64,000 nt of DNA, from contig NZ_CANLYL010000004.1 in the NCBI RefSeq assembly GCF_947495275.1, positions 352,439 to 416,438 on the forward strand. Reading direction: 5' to 3'. Within the stretch, counting starts at the first letter, position 1; each line of letters starts with the position of its first letter. This document shows, one piece after another, positions 16,402 through 25,917 of this stretch. Under the pieces are notes generated by a model. That model saw nothing but the letters and a program-made list of their open reading frames with translations. It did no database searches and was not told the origin of the DNA. A program made the translations under genes and the position numbers. Origin of the DNA: an uncultured Roseobacter sp. (lineage in GTDB: Bacteria; Pseudomonadota; Alphaproteobacteria; Rhodobacterales; Rhodobacteraceae).

Positions 16402-17892
16402 TCAGGCGGTATCCTTTTCAAAGGAATGGCTGAGGATATTTTCCTCCGACAGCATCTCGCCGGAAAGCTCCGCCACGATCCGGCCTTCACGGAATACATA
16501 GACGCGGTCGCAATGTTTCAGCTCATCGGTCTCGGTGGTGTACCAGATCAACGCGCGCCCGTTTGCGGCCTCTTGGGTCAGGATTTCGTAAACCTCCTGT
16601 TTGGTGCCCACATCGACGCCGCGCATGGGATCATCCATCAAAACGATACGGGCATCCGCACCCAGTGCACGGGCAAAAAGCGCTTTTTGTTGATTGCCAC
16701 CTGACAGGGACAGAATGTTGTTGGCCATGTCCGGCGTGCGTACCGAAAGGCGTTTTTGCCAGTCCTGTGCTTCCTCTTCGGCCTGACCGAAATCCAGCGA
16801 GAGGCCTTTGGTCAGGCGCGTGAGTGAGCCGACAAAGATATTCTGCGTGATCGACCACAGCGGGAACACCCCGTCAGTTTGCCGATCTCCGGCGACGAAG
16901 ACCGCCTTTTCAGTGGCCGTGATTTTGCCGCGCGCGCCTTGTGACGCTTCGAAGATACGCACCAGCATATCGGTTTGACCATGTCCGCTCAGCCCTGCAA
17001 ATCCGATGATTTCACCGGGATAGAGTTGTAGATACTGGTCATTCTCTTCGGGCCCGCTCACCAGCGCAGGGCCGTCGCGCCGAGTGCTCTTGCGCCCCCC
17101 GAAAGCGTTGTTTTCCGCAAGTACATCGCCCATTTCGCGCACCAGGCGTGGCCGGTCGAAATGGCGCGTTGCATCAACGGCGGCGGTGGCACCGTCCTTC
17201 ATCACGACAATCTGGTCGGTGGCATCCAGAATTTCACCCAGCAGATGCGAAATCAGGATCACGGTGCCGCCCTTGGCCACAAAACCGCGCACAAAGGCCA
17301 CCAGTTGTGCGGCGGAGTTCTGGTCCAGCGAGGAGGTCGGCTCATCCAGGATCACAAGTTCGATGCGGGAATTGACGTTTGAAAAGGCGCGCGCAATCTC
17401 CACCATTTGGCGCCGCGCGATCGAGAGCGTGCCCACTTCGGCGTCCGGTGAAATGCCATGGCCGGGAAAGATGCGGTCAAGTTCTGCCAGAATGACCTGC
17501 CGCGCGGTCTTGCGCCAGCCGATCCCTTTGATTGAGGGGTGAAAAATCCGCAGGTTTTCCGCAACGGTCAGATTGGGACACAACGACAGTTCCTGAAAAA
17601 CGACCCTGACACCCTGTTCTGCTGCGCGCGCCGGATCATACGTGGCATCAAGCAACGCACCGTTGATCAAGATTTCCCCCTGATCGGGGGATACCACACC
17701 CGCGAGCACATTCATCAGCGTCGATTTTCCGGCTCCGTTGTGGCCTACCAGACCCACGCAACACCCACGCGCGGCATCAAAATCCACGCCCGTGAGCGCA
17801 CGCGCGGCGCCGAAACTCTTTTCGACACCGCGCATTCTGACAAGGGGGAGATGGCCTTGCCGGTCTGGGTCACTCATCTGATCGGTCTGCAA
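16402..17892 (-). CDS. Sugar-type ABC transporter ATP-binding protein (RbsA/MglA-like)
   Basis: A 496-residue protein with two fused ABC domains. The first has Walker A GHNGAGKSTL, a signature-like LSIARRQMVEIARA and Walker B LVILDEPTSSLD. The second has a degenerate Walker A region (AGLSGHGQTDML) but a good LSGGNQQKALFARAL signature and VLMDDPMRGVDVG. This asymmetry is usual for RbsA/MglA. It powers import of the solute bound by the protein encoded at 17901. Confidence 0.92.
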   Translation of the reverse strand: MQTDQMSDPDRQGHLPLVRMRGVEKSFGAARALTGVDFDAARGCCVGLVGHNGAGKSTLMNVLAGVVSPDQGEILINGALLDATYDPARAAEQGVRVVFQELSLCPNLTVAENLRIFHPSIKGIGWRKTARQVILAELDRIFPGHGISPDAEVGTLSIARRQMVEIARAFSNVNSRIELVILDEPTSSLDQNSAAQLVAFVRGFVAKGGTVILISHLLGEILDATDQIVVMKDGATAAVDATRHFDRPRLVREMGDVLAENNAFGGRKSTRRDGPALVSGPEENDQYLQLYPGEIIGFAGLSGHGQTDMLVRIFEASQGARGKITATEKAVFVAGDRQTDGVFPLWSITQNIFVGSLTRLTKGLSLDFGQAEEEAQDWQKRLSVRTPDMANNILSLSGGNQQKALFARALGADARIVLMDDPMRGVDVGTKQEVYEILTQEAANGRALIWYTTETDELKHCDRVYVFREGRIVAELSGEMLSEENILSHSFEKDTA

Positions 17893-17900
17893 GTTTCGGA

Positions 17901-18917
17901 TTAGTTTCCGGTGATCACCGCAATCGAGTCGTCCAGCGTATATTCGACATTCGCCACACCACCCGCTTGCGTATTGGCGAGGCTTTCTTCGAGCGTGTCC
18001 TGCGTGATTTCGAGGAAAGGCACGGTCAGATCCTGCGGGACGGAATTGCCATCAAGAACCTGTTGCGCCACCCAGAACGCCAGTGTGGAGACACCCGGTG
18101 CGATGGACACGGACATGGTTTCGTAACCGCTGGCGTCCTTTTGCTCCTTCCACCATGTCAGCTCATCGTGACGATTGCCCATGACGATGATCGGGGTTGG
18201 GCGTCCGGCGGCTTTGAACGCCTGTGCCGCACCATAACCGTCACCGCCCTGGGTCACGACGGCCTTGATCTCCGGCAGGCTCGGCAGAATTCCAGCGACC
18301 GCCTTTTGCGCGACATCCTGCGCCCAGTCACCATGTACCGAACCCTGAATTTCAAACTGCGCATTCTCTTCGACGCCCGCGTGAATCCCGGCAGAGATTT
18401 CATCGTCGACAAAGACACCGGCCAGACCGCGAATTTCCAGCAGGTTGCCGCCATCAGACAGCCGGTCGGCCAGATATTCAACCTGCACCTTGCCCATCTG
18501 CTTGAAATCGACAGCGATGCGGTAGGCGCAGGGTTCCGTCACGATACCGTCAAAGGAGACGACCACAACGCCCGCATCGCAGGCCTCCTTGACTGCGCCG
18601 TTCAGCCCTTCGGGCGAGGCGGCATTGATCACGATGGCATCATAGCCTTGCAGGATCAGGTTCTGGATTTGCGCGGCCTGCTCCGTCACCTGATTTTCGG
18701 CCGTTGTGAAAGCATCCGCCGCTGCAACCACCCCATCGGCAACAGCAGCGCTGCCAACCTTGTCCCAGCTTGTCAGCATCGCCTGCCGCCAGGAATTGCC
18801 CGCATAATTGTTGGACAGCGCGATCCGTTTGCCGGAGGTGTCGGCAATCGCGGATGTTGTCGCCATGCTACCCACCGTTGCCAGAATGCACAGTTTTCCA
18901 ATGGTATTGATCTTCAT
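17901..18917 (-). CDS. Sugar-type ABC transporter substrate-binding protein
   Basis: A 338-residue periplasmic binding protein of the ribose/galactose type, with signal peptide residues 1-25 (cleavage near AIADT). Typical segments are IALSNNYAGNSWRQAM, QNLILQGYDAIVINAASPEGL and VVTQGGDGYGAAQAFKAAGR. The start at 18917 is preceded by GGGAGGAAG. First gene of the import operon. A polyol or sugar is the likely ligand. Confidence 0.9.
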   Translation of the reverse strand: MKINTIGKLCILATVGSMATTSAIADTSGKRIALSNNYAGNSWRQAMLTSWDKVGSAAVADGVVAAADAFTTAENQVTEQAAQIQNLILQGYDAIVINAASPEGLNGAVKEACDAGVVVVSFDGIVTEPCAYRIAVDFKQMGKVQVEYLADRLSDGGNLLEIRGLAGVFVDDEISAGIHAGVEENAQFEIQGSVHGDWAQDVAQKAVAGILPSLPEIKAVVTQGGDGYGAAQAFKAAGRPTPIIVMGNRHDELTWWKEQKDASGYETMSVSIAPGVSTLAFWVAQQVLDGNSVPQDLTVPFLEITQDTLEESLANTQAGGVANVEYTLDDSIAVITGN

Positions 18918-19087
18918 GTCTTCCTCCCGTCGACATCCATTCGGTGCAAGACATCCCCCGGACGCCCGCGAATGGTTTTTGGTTTGCATTTTCTAATGAC
19001 GTTATGAAAATGCATGTTTTGCGAAACCCGTGTCTGCGTCGGAACGGTTGCGCATCTCTACAAGCGTGGCTGCGGATACCCGCAAAT

Positions 19088-19825
19088 TCAGCTGTCATAG
19101 CGGTTTTTACTGTCCAGCCAGATGCTCAACTGGTCTTCGGCAACGGACATACCTTCGAGGTTCAGCAGCCCGCGTGACAGCGCGATGGCAACGGCGCGTG
19201 TCCGGGAATTGAAGGTGGGGCCAATGTCCTCATCCACAATAGTCGGATCAATTCCAAGCTTCTCATAGAGCTGTTTCAGCCGACTCTGCACCGAGCGGGT
19301 CGAAATCCCGCGCCGCGCTGCGATGGATTTGTCCGTCATGCCAAGCGCGATATCCAGCAAGACCTCGAATTCGGTATTCGACAGCCCCTCATGAATGTCC
19401 TGGGTGCGCTGCTGCACGCCCCTGATTTCGCGGTCGATAATGCATTGATCTTCCTGGAAAACTCCCAAAACGGCGAGGCCAAGGCGATGCTCTGACGCGG
19501 TTTTGAGCAGATAGCCGTAGACCGCTTCCTTGGGCACAATCCGCGATATGCCACGTACGTAAGCTTCATCCGAATAATTCGACCAGAAAAGGATGCGCAT
19601 TTCAGGGTATTTCGCCCAGATCGACGAGGCCGCCGCGATCCCGCTGGCGTTAGGCATCTGCAAATCCATCACAACCCCATGCACATCGTTTTGCATGACC
19701 AGATCGACGGCTTCGGTGCCATCCACGGCTTCCAGCAGGGTGTCGCAATCGGGCAGGGCGCTGCGCACGGTATTGGACAGAAACGTGCGGTGAAACGGGT
19801 CGTCTTCGGCAATGAGAATGTTCAT
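19088..19825 (-). CDS. Response regulator with LuxR-type DNA-binding domain
   Basis: A 245-residue regulator. The receiver domain starts MNILIAEDDPFHRTF, with phosphoacceptor Asp in GVVMDLQMPNASG; the LuxR/FixJ helix-turn-helix is LSNTEFEVLLDIALGMTDKSIAARRGISTRSVQSRL. Its ATG overlaps the stop of the sensor kinase gene by four bases. It may control the ABC import operon just downstream or the divergent lactonase gene. Confidence 0.9.
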   Translation of the reverse strand: MNILIAEDDPFHRTFLSNTVRSALPDCDTLLEAVDGTEAVDLVMQNDVHGVVMDLQMPNASGIAAASSIWAKYPEMRILFWSNYSDEAYVRGISRIVPKEAVYGYLLKTASEHRLGLAVLGVFQEDQCIIDREIRGVQQRTQDIHEGLSNTEFEVLLDIALGMTDKSIAARRGISTRSVQSRLKQLYEKLGIDPTIVDEDIGPTFNSRTRAVAIALSRGLLNLEGMSVAEDQLSIWLDSKNRYDS

Positions 19826-21144
19826 CCGGTGTCCTCCAGCCGTGACGGGTTTTCGTCGGCGCCCGCAAGATGACGCATCCGGGCCGAAAGATCACCTTCC
19901 GGGTCTTCGGCATTCTGATCGTCAAAAACCGACAAGGGGATGGTCAGAATGGTCTGGCTGCCGACGTTTTGCGGAGTGCGTTCAAAAGCGATATCCGCCC
20001 CGATCAATGCCGCACGCACCCTGACATTGTTCACACCCCGGTTCGAGCGGCGCCAGCCCTCGGGAGGTTCAATGCCGTCATTGGTGACGGTGATGCGGAT
20101 CGCCGCGTCCTGCCGGGATAGCGCCACGCTAATCCGGTGGCATTCGGAGTGTTTGACCGCATTTGTGACCGCCTCCTGCACGATGCGAAAGACCGCCAGC
20201 CGGATGCGGTACGCCCCCTGATCGAGAAAATCCGCCGTCGTGTCGGTCACATCCGTCGCAATCTCGCGGTCGAGGCCTTGGGTGGAGCGTTTGAGCTGTG
20301 CCTCGATGGCTTGCGTCAGGCCAAACAGGTCCAGAACACCCGGTTTGGCGTTCTCGATGATCCCGCGCAATTCGCGCGTGCACCGTGAAATGGCCGCGGA
20401 CACCTGTCGCAGCTCCTGCGCTTTGGGATGACTATCATCGCTGAGCTTCTCCACCCGGTGATAGATCGCGGAGAGATCGGCCAATGTCTGATCGTGCAAT
20501 TCCATGCCAAGGCGCTGGCGTTCGGCCTCCATGGCTTCGGTCAGTTTCTGGGCCCCGACGCGCAGCGACTGTTCACGCCCGCGCGCGGCTCCTTCGGCGA
20601 GTGCCGCCAGACGGGCCTGTTCGCTCATGTTGAGCGCGTAGATGTAAGGCGAAATCAGATCCGCAATGTTGCGGGCGGTGTCCACATCCTGCGCAGTATA
20701 GGCATTTTTCGAATGCGAGGAGATGTTGAGCGCACCCAGCAATTCGCCATGCACGTTCAGAGACACATGGATACGGCTGCGCAGGTTGGCCTCGAATATC
20801 GGGGCATCGAAGGACCCGTCGAAATGAAAACGCGAATCCTCCCAGGCATCGCCGGTCGTCAGCACATCCACCTCGCCATTCAGCATCTGGCGGATCGGGG
20901 AGAGGGCGTTTTGCTGGTGTTTCCCATTCTGACCCCAGAAGGTTTTTACCCCGGTTTCAATGGCAATATGCATGGATTTGTCGTTCGGCAGGATCACCGC
21001 CACATCCATGTGATCATAGTCCAGCAGTTTGGATTTCACCGCACCTGCAATACGGTTGAGTACCTTCTGGAAATCAAGCTCGCCGCCAATTGCCCGCGAA
21101 ATGGCCAGGTAGTGCTCAAGTCTGATGGCTTCCGGTGCGCGCAT
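19822..21144 (-). CDS. Cytoplasmic sensor histidine kinase with GAF domain (HisKA_3)
   Basis: A 440-residue kinase without membrane helices. A GAF-like sensor covers residues about 15-190. The HisKA_3 phosphoacceptor is in LGMELHDQTLADLSAIYHRVE, and the ATPase domain has EAVTNAVKHSECHRI and NRGVNNVRVRAALIGADI. The start at 21144 is chosen because the family-like region begins there; a longer frame to 21258 has unlikely composition. Forms a two-component system with the LuxR-type regulator it overlaps. Confidence 0.87.
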   Translation of the reverse strand: MRAPEAIRLEHYLAISRAIGGELDFQKVLNRIAGAVKSKLLDYDHMDVAVILPNDKSMHIAIETGVKTFWGQNGKHQQNALSPIRQMLNGEVDVLTTGDAWEDSRFHFDGSFDAPIFEANLRSRIHVSLNVHGELLGALNISSHSKNAYTAQDVDTARNIADLISPYIYALNMSEQARLAALAEGAARGREQSLRVGAQKLTEAMEAERQRLGMELHDQTLADLSAIYHRVEKLSDDSHPKAQELRQVSAAISRCTRELRGIIENAKPGVLDLFGLTQAIEAQLKRSTQGLDREIATDVTDTTADFLDQGAYRIRLAVFRIVQEAVTNAVKHSECHRISVALSRQDAAIRITVTNDGIEPPEGWRRSNRGVNNVRVRAALIGADIAFERTPQNVGSQTILTIPLSVFDDQNAEDPEGDLSARMRHLAGADENPSRLEDTG

Positions 21145-21350
21145 GGGGTGGTCCTTTGCGCAAAGGCTAGGGCATTGCCCTTGCTGCGCCAAGCTCGACT
21201 TTGAGCCAGCACTTGCACATTTGGGCAGATTTTTCTGCGGATGTCCGCAAGGCAGCATTCGCCGATGCGAACAGGATGCACGGGCACACCCGGTATCTGG
21301 CGGTCCTGATCTGCTGGCAGACTGGCGGGCAAAAGCCCTGCGGACACCTT

Positions 21351-22241
21351 ATGACAAACAACGTGCTCGTTCACGACCCGAGATTTCGCGACCTGATCCT
21401 GCCCAATGCGGAATTGAAAAAACTGGCGGGCGGCATGCTCTGGACGGAAGGGCCTGCGTATTTTGCGCAAGGCGACTATCTGCTGTGGTCCGACATTCCC
21501 AACAACAAGGTCTGGCAATTGGCAGAAGGGCTGGGGAGCCGCGTTTTTGATCACGACGCCAATAACTGCAATGGGCATACCATTGATGCGCAGGGACGTC
21601 TGATTTCCTGTGAACATCTGACGCGCTGTGTGACCCGGCGCGAGCATTCCGGCGCGGTGACCGTCCTGGCCAGCGCGCACGCCGGAAAACGGCTGAATTC
21701 GCCCAATGATGTTGTGGTGAAATCCGACGGCTCAATCTGGTTCACCGATCCGCCCTACGGCATTCTGAGCGACTATGAAGGCAAAAGGGCCGATCAGGAA
21801 CAGGACGGATGCTACGTTTACCGTGTGGAGGTCGGCGGCACGCCAACGCCTGTGGCGCTGGATTTCGACAAGCCCAATGGGTTGGCCTTTTCACGCGACG
21901 AAAGCCGTCTTTATGTATCGGACACCGGGCTGAGCCACGCAGAGGATGGCCCGCATCACATCCGCGTTTTTGATCTGGATGGTGACCGGTTGACAGGTGG
22001 TGAGGTTTTTGCCGAGATTGAGCATGGCGTGTCGGACGGGTTTCGCGTGGATGTTCATGACAACCTCTGGACAAGTACCGGGCGCGGGGTGAGTTGCTAT
22101 GACCCTCAGGGAGTGCTGCTGGGCGAAATTCTTGTGCCGGAAGTTGTCGCCAATCTGTGTTTCGGCGGGCCGAAGCGAAATCGTCTGTTTATCACGGCAA
22201 CCACATCTCTCTATGCAATCTACGTGGCGGTGAGCGGCTAA
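21351..22241 (+). CDS. SMP-30/gluconolactonase family lactonase
   Basis: A 296-residue beta-propeller hydrolase. Probable metal ligands are Glu in WTEGPAYF, Asn in LNSPNDVVV and Asp in LYVSDTG. It should hydrolyse a sugar lactone in a sugar or polyol oxidation pathway, which would fit with the SDR and the sugar importer upstream. The start at 21351 is chosen because residues before it show no family similarity. Divergent from the kinase gene with 206 bases between. Confidence 0.87.
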   Translation: MTNNVLVHDPRFRDLILPNAELKKLAGGMLWTEGPAYFAQGDYLLWSDIPNNKVWQLAEGLGSRVFDHDANNCNGHTIDAQGRLISCEHLTRCVTRREHSGAVTVLASAHAGKRLNSPNDVVVKSDGSIWFTDPPYGILSDYEGKRADQEQDGCYVYRVEVGGTPTPVALDFDKPNGLAFSRDESRLYVSDTGLSHAEDGPHHIRVFDLDGDRLTGGEVFAEIEHGVSDGFRVDVHDNLWTSTGRGVSCYDPQGVLLGEILVPEVVANLCFGGPKRNRLFITATTSLYAIYVAVSG

Positions 22242-22569
22242 AGCGCTCCTCGACCCGTTTCGCTGGAACAAGTACGCCGACTGCTGCTAAGCACAGGATT
22301 AGCGGTGTCGAATTTTCCGGGTTCAAGCCCTTTCAAATCTGATCTGTTTCAGCGATTTTCATATTCTGCGGAACATACGGCGTTGGAGGGAGGTGGTGCC
22401 AAAACACGTGCTGGGACCTCTGAAATTCTTATCGTTTCTTGACGGAATTCTAGACATGCGTCCGTCGCCGCATTGACTTTGGACAACCTGAAGTTGCACT
22501 ATATTGATCACGAGATCAGAATTGACGTCTCCGTAGCATCAGGACCGGCTTTGAGAGGGAGACAGGCCA
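22242..22569. other. Intergenic region upstream of the PAS hybrid kinase
   Basis: No gene seen. A weak inverted repeat GCTAA/TTAGC (22286-22303) follows the lactonase gene, and TGATC-ACGA-GATCA (22505-22518) lies about 50 bases before the kinase start. GAGAGGGAG just before 22570 is a good ribosome-binding site. Confidence 0.5.
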
Positions 22570-25500
22570 TTGAATATTAACTCAGAATCCTTCGACTCCC
22601 AATTTCTGAACGAGGCGCTTGATCCAAACGGCCCCGTGCCGACATGGGTCTTTGATATCGATCAGCACCGTATTATCTGGGCAAATGAAGCCAGTTTGCC
22701 CATTTGGCGCGCGACGTCTGTCAGAGATATTCTGGATCGCGATTTTTCGACGGACAGCCAAGTGATCCGCACAAGGCTGGCTGAAATCTATGAAAATGGC
22801 AGGGCCGAAGGCACGCAGGAAACCTGGACGCTTCACCCTAATGATATGCCGATCACCGTGGTGTTGAACTTGCGCCCTTTTGCTGTGAAAGGCGGCATCA
22901 GGGCATTGAAGATCACCGCGCTCAGGGAGCTGGATTTATCATCGGAACCGGGAACGCTCAGATTGCTGGAGGCGTCGCGGTATACGACCTCACTGGTCAG
23001 TCTTTATTCGCTGAACGGGGCCATTCTGGCACAAAACCCCGCATCCGTTGCTTATTGCCGCAAACATGAATTGAACCGCGCACAGGGAAAATCCCTGTCC
23101 GAGTATTTTGCTGACAAGACTGTCGCGTCCCGGATCGTCGCGGCTATTGAGAAAGACCTCAGCTTTGAAGCGGACCTTGAGGTGGTCTGTAACGGCTCGG
23201 TGCGCGTTCATGCGGTGCTGGCGCGACGCGGGCGCGATCCCGTTGGCGGGGAGCCCGTCATTTCAGTTACCGAACAGGATATTACCGAACGCGCCATGAA
23301 GTGGCGTGAATTGTCGGATCGGGCCACTCGGCTTGAGACCGGCATGGCCGAACGTGCCTCCGCGCTGGAGCATGCAAACGCTGAATTGCAGCGCGAAGTG
23401 GAGGAGCGCAAGCGGGCAGAGGTTGCCCTGCGGGATCAGATCGTGGTCTTGCAATCCTTCCTGCAGGCCATTCCGGCGCCCGTTTTCTACAAGGACAATC
23501 GCGGGCGGTATCTGGATGCAAATGATGCTTTCGCAAAATTCATCGGGGTGGAGAAAACACGCCTCGCTGGACATCGTATTGACGACTTCGTGCCGGCAGA
23601 AGTCGCTGAAATCTGCAACAACACCGACGCCAGGGCACGCGAAACGGATCGCGTTTATGAATATGAGCTGTCGCTGACTGACCCAGAGGGCAACCCGCTG
23701 GAGTATGTCGTGCACAAGGCGCCCTTCAAGAATAGTCAGAGCAGTGGCATGGGCGTCGTCGGCGTGATGATGGACATCAGCCAACAAAAGCAAAGTGAGG
23801 CGGCAATCAAGGACCGCGATCAGCGGTTGTCGGATATTGCCAAGATCACCACGGATCTGTTTTGGGAATTGGATGCCGACCAAAGGTTCTGCTTTATTTC
23901 TGACAGATGTGAACAGATTACGGGCGCCCCTCAGGAGGCGTTTCTTGGAAAGCGTCCGGACGAGGTATTCCGCGCATCTTTAGAGCAGAATCCGGCGTTG
24001 TGGCAGACCTACTACAAGGCCACTCAAGCGCATGAAGAGCTTGTGGATTTTGTGCATAACCATGAATGCCCGCGATTGGGAACTTGTTATCTGTCTTGCA
24101 CAGCCCATCCGGTCTTTGACGAAAAGGGCAATTTCGCGGGTTACCGCGGCGCATCAAAGGACGTGACGCAAATCATAAACGCCATGGAAACGCTCAAGGC
24201 CAATCAGGCGCATCTCAGCCATGCGCAGCGCATGATGGATCTGGGTGTTCTGGTGTGGCGGGCCAATCAGCAGTCGGCGACCTACCAATCCGATAACATC
24301 TCGAAAATCTATGGCATAGCCGATGGCGAAACCTCGGGCTGGGTCATGACCCGCGCGCAGGCAATTGATTTTGTGGCAGAGGATGACAGGACGCGGTACA
24401 TCAACGCGATAACGCGCGCCGAAGAAGAGCAGTTGGCATATGATATCGAGTTCTCGATCCAGCGCGCTGATGGCCAGATGCGCACGTTGCGCGAGATCGG
24501 TGAACCTTCGGGCAATGTGCGGGGGGTCAACGGGCAGATCGTCTCAACGCTTCAGGATGTGACCAATATCAAGATGGCGGAACGGCATCTGCGGCAGGCT
24601 CAGAAAATGGAAGCTCTGGGCAAATTGACGGGCGGCATCGCGCATGATTTCAACAACCTTCTGGCGATCGTACAGGGATCAACGGAATTCATGAAAATGA
24701 ACGGAAATTTCGAAGATGACCTCGCAGATGACATCTTGCATGCCACCTCCCGGGGGGCTGATCTGACCGCGAGTTTGCTGGCCTATGCGCGTAAGCAACC
24801 CCTGCATGCGCAGCCAGTGCACTTGGGTGATTTGGCCCGAGGTCTGCGAGACATGTTGCAACGCGCATTAGGGGCTGCCATTGCCGTGGATATCCAGGTC
24901 CCGGAAGACCTTTGGCCCGCCTTTGCTGACCCGGGCCGCGTTGAAGATGCCATTCTGAACCTTGCCATCAATGCGCGCGATGCGATGCCAAAAGGCGGGC
25001 GTCTGGTGATCACCTGCGAAAACAGACGGATTGACACGTATGATGTTGCGCAAAACCCAGGTGCCATCACCGGCGAATACGCAACGGTGTCGGTCACAGA
25101 CACAGGGTTTGGCATGAGCGAAGATGTCCAGACCCACGCGATGGAGCCGTTTTATACCACCAAGGCAACGGGTGAGGGCAGTGGGCTGGGCCTCTCGACC
25201 ATCTATGGATTTGCGCGTCAATCCGGCGGTTTTCTGTCTCTGAGATCGCGCTCTGGTCATGGGACAAGTGTGCGGCTGTTTTTACCCCGTCACATGAGGC
25301 CGCTTGAAAGGCAGGCTGCGACGCCTGCGCCATCGGGTGTTTCCTCGAAGCGCACCGGGCAGAATGTCCTGCTGGTAGAGGACAATGATATTGTGCGGCG
25401 TGTGACGACGCGGATTCTCATGTCGCTGGGGTACAATGTGGATGGCGTTGCGGATGCCGACGAATTCCATCGCTTTCTGAAATCGGGCAAGCACTTTGAT

Positions 25501-25746
25501 GTTGTTGTCTGTGATGTGATTCTGCCCGGTGGAACAAGTGGGCCGCAACTTATCAATTCGCTACGCAGCACGCAGCCCGATATCCCGGTTATTTTCGTCT
25601 CCGGTTATGCGCCAGAGGTGTCGGCAGGCCATGGGTTGGACATCTCCCGGGAGGTGTTGATTGCAAAGCCCTTTACCCGCGAGGCGCTGGGAACAGCGAT
25701 ACGCGAAGCTCTTGAGCAGGCAGAAATCTCGGAAGAGGCTATTTGA
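22570..25746 (+). CDS. PAS-domain hybrid sensor histidine kinase with receiver domain
   Basis: A 1058-residue soluble hybrid kinase. Four or five PAS-like modules occupy residues about 10-670 (for example PAPVFYKDNRGRYLDANDAF), with a coiled coil near residues 245-290. The phosphoacceptor is in GGIAHDFNNLL, the ATPase has NARDAMPKGG and GEGSGLGLSTIYGFA, and the receiver has VLLVEDNDIVRR and VVVCDVILPGG. The TTG start at 22570 follows a strong Shine-Dalgarno sequence. No dedicated output regulator is encoded beside it. Paralogous in kinase and receiver to the protein at 7594. Confidence 0.88.
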   Translation: MNINSESFDSQFLNEALDPNGPVPTWVFDIDQHRIIWANEASLPIWRATSVRDILDRDFSTDSQVIRTRLAEIYENGRAEGTQETWTLHPNDMPITVVLNLRPFAVKGGIRALKITALRELDLSSEPGTLRLLEASRYTTSLVSLYSLNGAILAQNPASVAYCRKHELNRAQGKSLSEYFADKTVASRIVAAIEKDLSFEADLEVVCNGSVRVHAVLARRGRDPVGGEPVISVTEQDITERAMKWRELSDRATRLETGMAERASALEHANAELQREVEERKRAEVALRDQIVVLQSFLQAIPAPVFYKDNRGRYLDANDAFAKFIGVEKTRLAGHRIDDFVPAEVAEICNNTDARARETDRVYEYELSLTDPEGNPLEYVVHKAPFKNSQSSGMGVVGVMMDISQQKQSEAAIKDRDQRLSDIAKITTDLFWELDADQRFCFISDRCEQITGAPQEAFLGKRPDEVFRASLEQNPALWQTYYKATQAHEELVDFVHNHECPRLGTCYLSCTAHPVFDEKGNFAGYRGASKDVTQIINAMETLKANQAHLSHAQRMMDLGVLVWRANQQSATYQSDNISKIYGIADGETSGWVMTRAQAIDFVAEDDRTRYINAITRAEEEQLAYDIEFSIQRADGQMRTLREIGEPSGNVRGVNGQIVSTLQDVTNIKMAERHLRQAQKMEALGKLTGGIAHDFNNLLAIVQGSTEFMKMNGNFEDDLADDILHATSRGADLTASLLAYARKQPLHAQPVHLGDLARGLRDMLQRALGAAIAVDIQVPEDLWPAFADPGRVEDAILNLAINARDAMPKGGRLVITCENRRIDTYDVAQNPGAITGEYATVSVTDTGFGMSEDVQTHAMEPFYTTKATGEGSGLGLSTIYGFARQSGGFLSLRSRSGHGTSVRLFLPRHMRPLERQAATPAPSGVSSKRTGQNVLLVEDNDIVRRVTTRILMSLGYNVDGVADADEFHRFLKSGKHFDVVVCDVILPGGTSGPQLINSLRSTQPDIPVIFVSGYAPEVSAGHGLDISREVLIAKPFTREALGTAIREALEQAEISEEAI

Positions 25747-25917
25747 GGCTGACCTGAGGTGTCGGCGCGCGATGAATCCACGCGGATCATATGCAGCCAG
25801 AAGCGGTTGAAGCCTGCAAATGCGATGTTGTGGCGCCAACTGTTATCTTTGCCGGAGCGTTGGGTCAGGGTGGCATAATGATGGTTGCCACTGAGGATGC
25901 CTGACCGTTCAAAGGTG

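Noticed and set aside
25747..25917. Minus-strand open stretch after the amidohydrolase gene reading like protein (GNHHYATLTQRSGKDNSWRH)
   Set aside because: It has no start codon or ribosome-binding site of its own and runs into the opposite strand of the PAS kinase gene. It could be a gene remnant, but I cannot name a family, so it is not annotated.
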